A stretch of 5,191 nucleotides of DNA from Rhodanobacteraceae bacterium (GCA_025924775.1 JAICHS010000184.1:1-5191), one strand, 5' to 3'. Counted from the first letter of the stretch, positions 1-5,191 are shown. Notes: a model not told the origin generated them from the sequence alone. Translations and numbers: made by a program.

Positions 1-1322
1 CGCACACTGAGCGCCTCGAGGAAGTTGCCGACGCCGGCGCGGTAGCGCTGCATCGCGAGTTTGTAGGCGTCCTCGGCACTGTCGCGCGCGGTCGCGGCGT
101 CGCCGACCTGGGCGTCCAGCGAACGCAGGCCATCCACCTGCGTCGCCACCTGGTTGATGGCGTGCACCAGCGTCTGGTTGTACTGCGCCACCGCGATGTC
201 GCGCGCGGCGTCCTTGCCGGCAAGGTTGGCGCGCAGCGCGCCGCCCTCGAAGATCGGCAGGCTGACCGCGGGCGCCACGGTGTAGAAGCGGTTGGTCAAC
301 GAAAACAGGTCCATCGTCGAGGGGGCGATCAGCCCCACCAGCGAACTGATGCCAAGGTTCGGCAGGAACTTCGCCTTGGCGGATTTGATGTCCTTGCCCG
401 CGGCTTCCACCCGCCAGCGCGCGGCCACCACGTCGGGACGCCGGCCCAGCAGGTCGGCCGGCAGGTCGCTGGGTAGCGCCAGCGCCGGCACCGCAGGCAG
501 CACGGGGCGGTGGATATCCAGCGCGCGGTCAGGCCCCTTGCCCAGCAGCGCGGCCAGTACCAGGCCACCGGTGCGCACGGCGTTATCGGCGGCTTCCAGG
601 TGCGCGCGATCACTCGCGGTTTCACCCTGGATGCGGGCGAGTGAAAACTTGCTGTCGATGCCGTTGGCGACGCGTTTGTGGGTGAGATTCAGGAAGTCTT
701 CCGCGCGTTGCAGTTCCGCCTGCGCCAGGTCGCGCTGCGCGTAGGCGCCCGCAAGGTCGAAGTAGGCCTGCACCACATCGGCCGACAGTTTCAGGCGCGC
801 GGCCTGCGCGTCCACCTCGACCGCGCGGGCGTTGCCAACCGCGGCCTGCCACGCGGCGCGCTTGCCGCCCCACAGGTCGATGTCCCACTTGAAGCTGAGA
901 TAACCGTAGCGGATGACGCCGAAGTGTCCGTCGGCGATCGGCGGCAACAACGGCGGCACGCGCGCGCCGGAGATGCTGGCTCCACCGTTCAAGGTCGGCT
1001 TGCGCGCGGCATCGGCGGCGCCGGCGGCGGCCAGCGCCGCGCGCACGCGCGCATCCACCAATGCCATGTCGGGATTGTCGGCCAGCGCCTCGGCCACCAG
1101 TTTGTCGAGCTGGGCGTCCCCGGCAGCCTGCCACCAATCCCGCCTGGGCCACGCGGCGGCATCCAGCCGTACCCCGGCAAGGCTGCGCTGGGCGGACAAC
1201 GCCGCCGGCTGCATCGGTGTCGCCCGTGATTGCAGGCCACCCGTGCTGGCGCAACCGCTCAAAAGCATGGCGGCGAGGAAAACCAGCGGGGTACCGCGAC
1301 GCAATGTGGGTACGGGGATCAT
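1..1322 (-). CDS. NodT-family outer-membrane efflux lipoprotein, 3' end cut by window edge
   Basis: Outer-membrane channel subunit of a tripartite drug-efflux pump (TolC/NodT type), expected to be lipid-anchored in the outer membrane and to dock with a periplasmic adaptor. The frame is open for 440 codons from ATG 1322 and leaves the window without a stop; family members are usually about 470-510 residues, so only the C-terminal end is missing. Seen directly: a lipoprotein signal with lipobox LLSGC (Cys24, followed by Ala-Ser, consistent with outer-membrane sorting); a DWWQAAGD..L..LV..AL..NPD segment at about 62-85; WDIDLWGGK at about 146-154; the diagnostic LPADLLGRRPDVVAARWRVE at about 285-304; then SLPIFEGG and a second coiled-coil repeat ending LAMQRYRAGVGNFLEAL. 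The ATG is chosen because the signal peptide begins there; there is no good ribosome site (GGA lies 16-18 nt upstream). It starts 25 nt after the marR stop, so the two are very likely co-transcribed. The order matches emrR-emrC of Stenotrophomonas, so adaptor and MFS genes probably follow off the left edge (inference). Confidence 0.93.
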   Translation of the reverse strand, partial: MIPVPTLRRGTPLVFLAAMLLSGCASTGGLQSRATPMQPAALSAQRSLAGVRLDAAAWPRRDWWQAAGDAQLDKLVAEALADNPDMALVDARVRAALAAAGAADAARKPTLNGGASISGARVPPLLPPIADGHFGVIRYGYLSFKWDIDLWGGKRAAWQAAVGNARAVEVDAQAARLKLSADVVQAYFDLAGAYAQRDLAQAELQRAEDFLNLTHKRVANGIDSKFSLARIQGETASDRAHLEAADNAVRTGGLVLAALLGKGPDRALDIHRPVLPAVPALALPSDLPADLLGRRPDVVAARWRVEAAGKDIKSAKAKFLPNLGISSLVGLIAPSTMDLFSLTNRFYTVAPAVSLPIFEGGALRANLAGKDAARDIAVAQYNQTLVHAINQVATQVDGLRSLDAQVGDAATARDSAEDAYKLAMQRYRAGVGNFLEALSV

Positions 1323-1347
1323 GGCAATGGAAAAGATTCCGTCGAGG

Positions 1348-1821
1348 TCAGGAGCTGGCGAGCCGCTCACGCTCGCCATGCAGGTGATTGAGCACGCGCG
1401 CCAGCAAGTCGTGCAGCTGCCGGCGTTCCGCCTGGGAAATTTCCGCGAAGGCCCGCTCGGCCGCGGCGTTGCCACAGGCAATCATGCGCTTGTGGATGCT
1501 GCGCCCGGAGGGCGTCAACTCCAGCCGCAATGCGCGCCGATCGGTGGGGTCGGGCACGCGCTGCAGGTAGCCCAGTTGTTCCAGCTTGTCGAGCAACCGG
1601 GTCAACGCGCCCGGGCTGTAGTTGAGGATGCGCGCCAGCTCGCCCGGCGCCATCGGGCCGTCTTCGCCCAGTCGTTTCAGCGCCAGGAACTGGCTGAAGT
1701 TCAACTCCACGCCCGCCGCGTCCAGCGCCTGCTCGATGCCGAGTACGATCTCGCCGCGGATCTGGCCGATGAGCCGGCACAGCCCGAAGGGTGTCTGGGA
1801 AGGGGTCACAACATTTTGCAC
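1348..1821 (-). CDS. MarR-family transcriptional regulator of the efflux operon
   Basis: Winged-helix repressor, 157 residues from the chosen GTG start, the normal size for MarR proteins, which bind DNA as dimers and let go when a phenolic or drug ligand binds. Seen: an N-terminal dimerisation helix (about 12-36), winged-helix region about 40-106, recognition helix YSPGALTRLLDKLEQLGYLQR (68-88), wing with DPTDRRALRLELTPSG (91-106), and C-terminal dimerisation helices. The frame stays open upstream to an ATG at 1872, but a good promoter (TTGACA / TATTAT) lies between that ATG and the GTG at 1821, so the longer form would not be transcribed from it. A second possible start is GTG 1809. By analogy with EmrR of emrRCAB operons it should repress its own operon; this is inferred from the neighbouring gene and from the palindrome over the -35 box. 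Confidence 0.9.
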   Translation of the reverse strand: MQNVVTPSQTPFGLCRLIGQIRGEIVLGIEQALDAAGVELNFSQFLALKRLGEDGPMAPGELARILNYSPGALTRLLDKLEQLGYLQRVPDPTDRRALRLELTPSGRSIHKRMIACGNAAAERAFAEISQAERRQLHDLLARVLNHLHGERERLASS

Positions 1822-1828
1822 GCCGCGG

Positions 1829-1856
1829 ATAATATGGCCGAAACAGTAATTGTCAA
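1829..1856 (-). promoter_or_regulatory. Sigma70-type promoter for the marR-efflux operon
   Basis: On the minus strand, a perfect -35 hexamer TTGACA (1856-1851) and -10 hexamer TATTAT (1834-1829) are separated by 16 nt. The predicted transcription start falls at about 1822-1821, directly on the GTG codon taken as the marR start. The transcript would then be leaderless or nearly so. No Shine-Dalgarno sequence is seen before GTG 1821 or GTG 1809, which agrees with this. Confidence 0.7.
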
Positions 1857-1864
1857 GGCAATTA
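1847..1864. promoter_or_regulatory. Palindrome over the -35 box, candidate MarR operator
   Basis: TAATTG - 6 nt - CAATTA: perfect 6-bp inverted arms (1847-1852 and 1859-1864), 18 bp overall. It covers the complete -35 hexamer (1851-1856) of the marR promoter. AT-rich palindromes of about 16-20 bp overlapping the promoter are the usual MarR binding site. A bound dimer would block RNA polymerase, giving autorepression. The site is seen; the function is inferred. Confidence 0.5.
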
Positions 1865-1866
1865 TA
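1861..1866 (-). promoter_or_regulatory. Possible second, upstream -10 box for marR
   Basis: A consensus TATAAT is present on the minus strand, 32 nt upstream of the TATTAT box. Upstream of it no good -35 is found (TTGTGT at 19-nt spacing is the best), so activity is doubtful. It partly overlaps the candidate operator. A start from here would give a leader of about 33 nt before GTG 1821. Confidence 0.25.
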
Positions 1867-1929
1867 TCGCAAGCAACGTTTTTAGACACAATACATGGCG
1901 GGCTGTGGCCATTACCAGTTGGCATTTCC

Positions 1930-1941
1930 ACATGGCCATGT
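1930..1941. repeat. 12-bp perfect palindrome upstream of the pagL-like gene
   Basis: ACATGGCCATGT is a perfect palindrome 67 nt before the pagL-like start codon. The inner TGGCCAT also occurs as a direct repeat at 1906-1912, and TGTGG (1904-1908) faces CCACA (1928-1932). It may be a regulator site for the rightward gene, for which I find no convincing sigma70 hexamers. Function is a guess. Confidence 0.3.
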
Positions 1942-1959
1942 TGAAAAATGATTGCGCGC

Positions 1960-1972
1960 GCCCAAGTTGGGC
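1960..1972. repeat. 13-bp palindrome upstream of the pagL-like gene
   Basis: GCCCAA-G-TTGGGC is a perfect inverted repeat with a single central base, 35 nt before the pagL-like start. Its centre is about 30 bp (close to three helical turns) from the centre of the palindrome at 1930-1941, though the two sequences differ. It could be an operator, or a short hairpin in the 5' leader. Confidence 0.3.
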
Positions 1973-2007
1973 ATCCGTACATACACGGCAAACGAACGGG
2001 GTGTCAC

Positions 2008-2508
2008 ATGGCGCGGATGCGCAGGTTCTACGGAGTCATATCGATGATGCTGGCGCTGGGGCTCGGGATCCCCGGGATGGCCGCGGCGGCAGATTTCAAT
2101 GTCGTCGCAGGTCCCAGTGCCACGTCTTCGGCACGCACGACCGCTGCAGCGTTTGCCAGCATGTTCAGAACCGCGTCCGACGATGGCCACTTCCAGTTTC
2201 GCCCCATCGCCACGGTCGGTTGGGTCAACGCCCGCAACACCCACGACGATGACCTTGACCACGAGGTGTTCCTCGCCGGTGGCGGCGTGCGTATCACCGC
2301 ACCCGACCCGCACTGGTTCGTCAGCGAACAGGTTGCTGTCACCAGCACGCGCACCGACGCGCTGTCCAGCCGCTTTGAATTCATGACCAGTGCGGGCTGG
2401 CAGGACGGCCACTTCATCGTGATGCTGCGGCACGTTTCCAACGGCCGCCTCATCGGCGGCGGCAAGAACCTCGGTGAGACGATGCTGCTGACCGGCGTGA
2501 AGTTCTAG
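2008..2508 (+). CDS. pagL: PagL-like lipid A 3-O-deacylase (outer-membrane acyloxyacyl hydrolase)
   Basis: 166-residue predicted outer-membrane beta-barrel enzyme that removes the 3-O-linked acyl chain from lipid A, changing outer-membrane packing and immune recognition. Seen: a signal peptide with a basic start (MARMRRF), a hydrophobic core and an AAA cleavage site after Ala28; a mature part rich in alternating-residue strands; near the C-terminus LRHVSNG (His142, Ser144, Asn145), then KNLGE (Asn154, Glu157); and a terminal Phe typical of barrel proteins. PagL uses a His-Ser-Glu triad with H-x-S-N spacing, which this fits; Ser to Glu is 13 residues here, against 12 as I recall for the Pseudomonas enzyme. 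Start ATG 2008 is preceded by GGGG at a 6-nt spacing; ATG 1948 in the same frame would bury the signal peptide. ATG 2017 is an alternative. It is divergent from marR and convergent with sseA, so it is transcribed alone. The family call rests mainly on the C-terminal motif and topology. Confidence 0.8.
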   Translation: MARMRRFYGVISMMLALGLGIPGMAAAADFNVVAGPSATSSARTTAAAFASMFRTASDDGHFQFRPIATVGWVNARNTHDDDLDHEVFLAGGGVRITAPDPHWFVSEQVAVTSTRTDALSSRFEFMTSAGWQDGHFIVMLRHVSNGRLIGGGKNLGETMLLTGVKF

Positions 2509-3356
2509 TCCCCGGTGGCCACGGGCCGGGCCGGATCGCTGGAGTACCCGCTCCACGACGGCGCGAACAGGCGCGATCCGTGCAAGCCGGCCGCTTCCAT
2601 CGCCAGCAGGTTGTGGCACGCCGTGACGCCGGAACCGCACATGTGCACGACGTCGCGTGCGGCGTAGCTACCCAACGCGGCCTCGAATTCCGCGCGCAAC
2701 GCGTCCGCGGATTTGAAGCGGCCATCGCTGCCAAGGTTTTGCATGAAGGGCCGGTTGTGGGCACCCGGAACGTGGCCCGCGGCGCGGTCGATGGGCTCGG
2801 ATTCACCACGGAAACGCGGTGCCGCGCGCGCATCCAGCAACAACATGGATGCCTGTCCGCGCAGCGTGGCCAGCTCGTCGTAATACACCACGCGGGTCGG
2901 GTCGAAGTGCCGCTCGACCCGCGTCGCCGCACGCGCCCCGGGCGCGCCGTGTTCGGTGCGTAATCCGGCTGCAAGCCACGCCTGCCAACCACCATCGAGT
3001 ACGGCCGCTTCGATGCCGGCAACGCCAAGCATCCACCACAGGCGCGCCGCGGCGAGCGCGCCGCCCATGTCGTCGTAGGCCACCACGCGCTGACCTGCAT
3101 GCCAGCCCCAGCGCGACAAGCTGCGCGAAAACGCCTCCTCTTCCGGCAGTGGGTGTCGGCCCAGGCCCGGTTTGGACAGGTCGGACAGGTCGTGATCGAG
3201 GCTTGCATACACTGCACCGGGAATGTGCGCGGCGATGAAATCGCGCTCACCCTTGCCGGGATCGGAGAGCGCAAACCGGCAATCGATGATCAGCACGTCC
3301 CGCGCTGGCAGCGCCGCCAGCACCGTGGCTTCAATCAGCACCTTCGATTCGTTCAT
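2505..3356 (-). CDS. sseA: 3-mercaptopyruvate sulfurtransferase, two-domain rhodanese
   Basis: 283-residue cytoplasmic enzyme that transfers sulfur from 3-mercaptopyruvate to a thiol or cyanide acceptor through a cysteine persulfide. Two rhodanese domains are visible. The N-terminal one (about 5-130) has IIDCRFALSDP, AAHIPGAVY and YDDMGG, where Asp95 stands in place of a catalytic Cys, as is normal for the inactive domain. The C-terminal one (about 160-283) has GHVPGAHNRPF, the active loop CGSGVTA with Cys240, and near the end SWSGYSSDPARPV. The CGSGVTA loop marks mercaptopyruvate rather than thiosulfate specificity (CRKGVT-type). Start ATG 3356 overlaps the Nudix stop by ATGA and has GGGA 9-12 nt upstream, so it is probably translated by coupling. 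Its TAG shares a CTAG with the stop of the convergent pagL-like gene, which leaves no room for a dedicated terminator between them. Confidence 0.95.
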   Translation of the reverse strand: MNESKVLIEATVLAALPARDVLIIDCRFALSDPGKGERDFIAAHIPGAVYASLDHDLSDLSKPGLGRHPLPEEEAFSRSLSRWGWHAGQRVVAYDDMGGALAAARLWWMLGVAGIEAAVLDGGWQAWLAAGLRTEHGAPGARAATRVERHFDPTRVVYYDELATLRGQASMLLLDARAAPRFRGESEPIDRAAGHVPGAHNRPFMQNLGSDGRFKSADALRAEFEAALGSYAARDVVHMCGSGVTACHNLLAMEAAGLHGSRLFAPSWSGYSSDPARPVATGD

Positions 3357-3958
3357 TCCCAGCGTCCCAGTCTTTGCAGCAAGTTGACCAGCATCGCCGC
3401 CGTCGCGCCCCAGATGCGCGGCGCCACGCCGATGTATTCATACACCTGCCGCCGCTCGTCGCGGTAGCGGTATTCAAACGGTCGCAGGTTGCGCCGATCC
3501 AGCAGGAAGGCCAGCGGCACCTCGAAGATCCTCGCAACTTCTTCGGGCTGTGGCACCAACACGGCCTCCGGCGCCAGGCGCGCCACCACCGGCGTCACGC
3601 AAAAGCCGCTGATGGTTTCGAGGCAATCGAGGTAACCGAGGGGCTGTGCCGCGCGCGCATCCAGCGCAATCTCCTCGCGGCTTTCGCGCAACGCCGTCGC
3701 CACCACGTCCGCATCGACGGCTTCGACGCCGCCGCCCGGGAAACTGACCTGGCCCGCATGGTGGGCAAGACCGTCGCGCCGCAGCGTGAATACCACGCGC
3801 GGCTCGGGTACGTCCCGCACCGCCAGCAATACCGCGGCGTCACGGCGTGCATCGTCGCCAATCAATTCGACCAGGTGATCGTGGTTCCAGCCGGGCGGCC
3901 CGGGGGGCGCCGCCAGCGGATGCAAGGCCGGCGCCAGCGCCTCGATCCAGCCGCTCAT
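3353..3958 (-). CDS. nudL: CoA pyrophosphatase, Nudix hydrolase of NudL type
   Basis: 201-residue Nudix hydrolase expected to split coenzyme A and its derivatives into 3',5'-ADP and (acyl-)phosphopantetheine, with Mg or Mn. Seen: the CoA-Nudix signature before the Nudix box, VFTLRRDGLAHHAGQVSFPGG (about 56-76), followed by the catalytic helix LRESREEIAL (90-99, with Glu92, Glu95 and Glu96 as metal ligands). The first Glu of the generic Nudix box falls on Ala83 and the Gly on Ala98; as I recall E. coli NudL also has Ala at both, so I treat this as family style rather than damage. The length fits the family. ATG 3958 overlaps the DUF1289 stop (ATGA) and the TGA at 3353 overlaps the sseA start (ATGA), so all three are one translationally coupled operon. 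No separate ribosome site is seen at its start. Confidence 0.93.
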   Translation of the reverse strand: MSGWIEALAPALHPLAAPPGPPGWNHDHLVELIGDDARRDAAVLLAVRDVPEPRVVFTLRRDGLAHHAGQVSFPGGGVEAVDADVVATALRESREEIALDARAAQPLGYLDCLETISGFCVTPVVARLAPEAVLVPQPEEVARIFEVPLAFLLDRRNLRPFEYRYRDERRQVYEYIGVAPRIWGATAAMLVNLLQRLGRWE

Positions 3959-4155
3959 GGTCGTGGCGGCGGGCGCAGCGGTTGCTGCTCGCGCATCCAG
4001 CGCCGCCGTTCGTCGTCACTCAGTGCGCTCCAACGCGCGATTTCGACCAGCGAGCGGCGGCAGCCCAGGCACAACCCGTCGGCGTCCATCCGGCACACAC
4101 CGACGCATGGCGTGACCGGCGTGGCGGTTGGCTGAACCATGGTTTCACGTGACAT
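3955..4155 (-). CDS. DUF1289-family small cysteine-rich protein
   Basis: 66-residue protein from the chosen ATG. Seen: TPCVGVCRMDADGLCLGCRRSLVEIARW, here given as spaced motifs: Cys17-x3-Cys21, Cys29-x2-Cys32, then a helix with ARW and LSDDERRRWM, the hallmark of DUF1289 (YdhL-like) proteins. Four cysteines in C-x3-C-x7-C-x2-C suggest a metal or Fe-S site, but this is inference and the family's role is not known to me. It is first of three genes joined by ATGA overlaps with the CoA pyrophosphatase and SseA. The start is uncertain: TTG 4173, ATG 4155 and ATG 4140 are in frame and none has a strong ribosome site; all keep the cysteine motif. The tail RPPPRP after the helix looks disordered. Confidence 0.85.
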   Translation of the reverse strand: MSRETMVQPTATPVTPCVGVCRMDADGLCLGCRRSLVEIARWSALSDDERRRWMREQQPLRPPPRP

Positions 4156-4183
4156 GCGCCAAGCGTAGCGCAACCATCGGGAA

Positions 4184-4203
4184 CCGCCGAGGAACCACGG
4201 CGG
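4184..4203. repeat. GC-rich inverted repeat between FKBP and DUF1289 genes
   Basis: CCGCCG - 8 nt - CGGCGG, perfect 6-bp arms, lying about 50 nt after the FKBP stop and upstream of the DUF1289 start. It could form a hairpin in minus-strand RNA. No T-tract follows, so if it ends FKBP transcription it is not a classic intrinsic terminator. The rest of the roughly 100-nt gap (4156-4254) shows no clear promoter. Confidence 0.3.
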
Positions 4204-4254
4204 GTCAAGCCGGGCACCGCGATGCTGCAGCGGGCAACCGGTCGGTCGAGGTGG

Positions 4255-4992
4255 CTACGGCTTGATGCCCAGCAGGCGCAGGTCGAACACCAACGCCTCG
4301 TTGGGTCCGATGCGCGGCAGGTCGCCGCGAATGCCATAGGCCTGGTCGGGCGGAACGAACACCTGCCAATGGTCGCCAACGTGCATCCGCGTGATGATGT
4401 CGCGCCAGCCCGGAATCATGAAATTGACCGGAAACACCGCCGGCTTGTCGTTGTCCTTGGTGTCGGCGAAAACGGTGCCGTCCAGGAACTCGCCGCGGTA
4501 CTGCAGCACGACCGCGCTGTTGATGTCCGGGCTCTTGCTGCCGTTGGCGTTGCCGCTTTCCAGCACCTTGTACTGCACGCCGGACGGCAGCGTGATGACG
4601 CCCTGCTTCTTGGCGTTCTCGGCGAAAAACGCACGCGCCTTTTCCAGGTTGGCTGCCGCCAGTTTCTGGTACGCGGCGCGCGCCTCGGCAACCATCTTGC
4701 GCTGCATCGCCTGCAGCACCTGCTGCATCTGCTGCGGCGAGTACGCGGGCTTCTTGCGCGAGTAGCCGTCTTCCACACCGCGCAGGATGGTCGCCAGGTC
4801 GATATCCAGCTTGCGCTGGCCAAGGTCGAGCCCGGCCTCGTAACCGAGCGCATAGGACAGCTGGGCGCGACTGCTGGCAGGCGTGGCGGTCGGCGTAGCG
4901 GCAGCCGACGTTTTCGGCTGCTGCGCCAACGCCGCGCCCGCGGGCAGCAACGCGCCCACGGCCCAAACCATCACGATGGCGATCCTGCTCAT
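4255..4992 (-). CDS. Periplasmic FKBP-type peptidyl-prolyl isomerase, Mip/FkpA-like
   Basis: 245-residue secreted folding factor that should interconvert cis and trans prolyl bonds and act as a chaperone in the periplasm. Seen: a Sec signal peptide (MSRIAIVMVWAVGALL...) with cleavage near ALA23|Gln24; an Ala/Thr/Pro-rich linker (27-41); a Mip-like N-terminal dimerisation domain (about 42-130) starting LSYALGY and containing long charged helices; and an FKBP domain (about 131-245). FKBP pocket residues are visible: Tyr165, Phe175, Phe187, Ile193-Pro-Gly-Trp196, Tyr219 (QAYG), IGPN, Phe236. The residue matching FKBP12 Asp37 is Ala176, with Asp177 next to it (VFAD instead of VFD). Start ATG 4992 is chosen because the signal peptide begins there; upstream in-frame codons add only an Arg-rich stretch. 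A weak GGA lies 13-15 nt upstream. It is 99 nt from the DUF1289 gene and could be read through into it. Confidence 0.93.
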   Translation of the reverse strand: MSRIAIVMVWAVGALLPAGAALAQQPKTSAAATPTATPASSRAQLSYALGYEAGLDLGQRKLDIDLATILRGVEDGYSRKKPAYSPQQMQQVLQAMQRKMVAEARAAYQKLAAANLEKARAFFAENAKKQGVITLPSGVQYKVLESGNANGSKSPDINSAVVLQYRGEFLDGTVFADTKDNDKPAVFPVNFMIPGWRDIITRMHVGDHWQVFVPPDQAYGIRGDLPRIGPNEALVFDLRLLGIKP

Positions 4993-5095
4993 GTCGGTTT
5001 CGAATCCAGGGTCCGTTGTCCGTGTCCAGGCGCGCCGCCGCACCCGCGCAACACTGGCAACTTTGAGCGCGCGTGTGCCAAAAGGTTCCCGATTA

Positions 5096-5191
5096 TCAAT
5101 GGTTTTCGCCGTATTTGAGTTCGCCTGCCAGCACCCGTAGCGGCAGCCGGTTTTCGGGCGGTGCCAGCGGACACGTCGCGTAAGGCGTGAA
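5096..5191 (-). CDS. C-terminal end of an unrecognised gene
   Basis: The minus strand is open from the right edge to a TGA at 5098-5096, giving 31 residues that end VLAGELKYGENH and contain CPLAPPENRLP. The codon choice is moderately GC-rich in third positions and the composition looks protein-like, and the frame stops about 100 nt before the FKBP start, as an upstream neighbour would. I cannot name the family from this fragment. The gap 4993-5095 between it and the FKBP start shows no convincing promoter. Confidence 0.5.
   Translation of the reverse strand, partial: FTPYATCPLAPPENRLPLRVLAGELKYGENH

Noticed and set aside
622..1254. Minus-strand frame of 210 codons within the NodT gene
   Set aside because: Out of frame with the NodT protein, Arg/Gly-rich low-complexity product. 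The NodT frame carries the lipobox and family motifs.
913..1944. Long plus-strand open frame of 343 codons antisense to the NodT and marR genes
   Set aside because: Composition is Ala/Arg/Gln-rich with no recognisable motif, and it lies opposite two genes with clear family signatures. High GC makes stop codons rare in the antisense frames.
1948..2007. Upstream ATG 1948 extending the pagL-like protein by 20 residues
   Set aside because: The signal peptide starts at 2008, which has a GGGG ribosome site at good spacing; the extension would put it internally.
2511..2525. GC-rich hairpin around GTGGCCAC just after the pagL-like stop as a terminator
   Set aside because: The stem needs a bulge, has almost no loop, lacks a T-tract, and lies inside sseA coding sequence.
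3720..3790. Missing first Glu and Gly of the generic Nudix box as evidence of a dead enzyme
   Set aside because: The catalytic REXXEE is intact, the CoA-specific signature is strong, and as I recall NudL proteins share these departures.
5092..5097. GATAAT as a -10 box for the FKBP gene
   Set aside because: The hexamers at 17-18 nt upstream (ACTCAA, AACTCA) do not resemble a -35 box, and the leader would be over 90 nt; not enough to call.
4222..5118. Plus-strand open frame of 298 codons over the FKBP gene
   Set aside because: It is antisense to a well-supported FKBP and has no signal, domain or ribosome site of its own.
1..5191. CRISPR arrays, tRNA/rRNA genes, IS ends, toxin-antitoxin or phage genes
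   Set aside because: No regularly spaced repeats, no tRNA-like folds noticed, no transposase motifs; nearly all bases belong to ordinary chromosomal genes.

Overview
The window is high-GC, densely packed bacterial chromosome with no sign of mobile DNA. Gene content points to a gammaproteobacterium, most likely of the Xanthomonadales/Lysobacterales: a MarR regulator directly followed by a NodT-type outer-membrane efflux lipoprotein (the order of emrRCAB in Stenotrophomonas), a PagL-like outer-membrane lipid A deacylase, a Mip-type periplasmic FKBP, and a DUF1289 / CoA-pyrophosphatase / sulfurtransferase cluster. This placement is an inference from gene order and protein style, not from a database search.

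Layout. Positions 1-1821 (minus strand) hold the start of a multidrug-efflux operon: marR-type regulator (1821-1348), then, after 25 nt, a NodT/TolC-type outer-membrane factor (1322-1) that runs off the left edge. Positions 1822-2007 are a 186-nt divergent control region with a strong sigma70-like promoter reading into marR, an 18-bp palindrome on its -35 box, and two further perfect palindromes nearer the rightward gene. Positions 2008-2508 (plus) encode the PagL-like deacylase, which converges on sseA; the two stop codons share one CTAG. Positions 4155-2505 (minus) hold three genes joined by 4-nt ATGA overlaps: DUF1289 protein, CoA pyrophosphatase (Nudix) and 3-mercaptopyruvate sulfurtransferase. 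Positions 4992-4255 (minus) encode a secreted Mip/FkpA-like peptidyl-prolyl isomerase. The last 96 bases are the 3' end of an unrecognised minus-strand gene.

How the genes fit together. The left half is cell-envelope business: export of toxic compounds through a tripartite pump under a MarR repressor, beside an enzyme that remodels lipid A. The right half is housekeeping: a translationally coupled operon touching CoA/thiol and sulfur metabolism, preceded by an envelope folding factor. I do not see an obviously new system. The best leads are the possibly leaderless, self-repressed marR promoter, loss of a conserved active-site Asp in the FKBP, and the tight coupling of a DUF1289 protein of unknown function to NudL and SseA.
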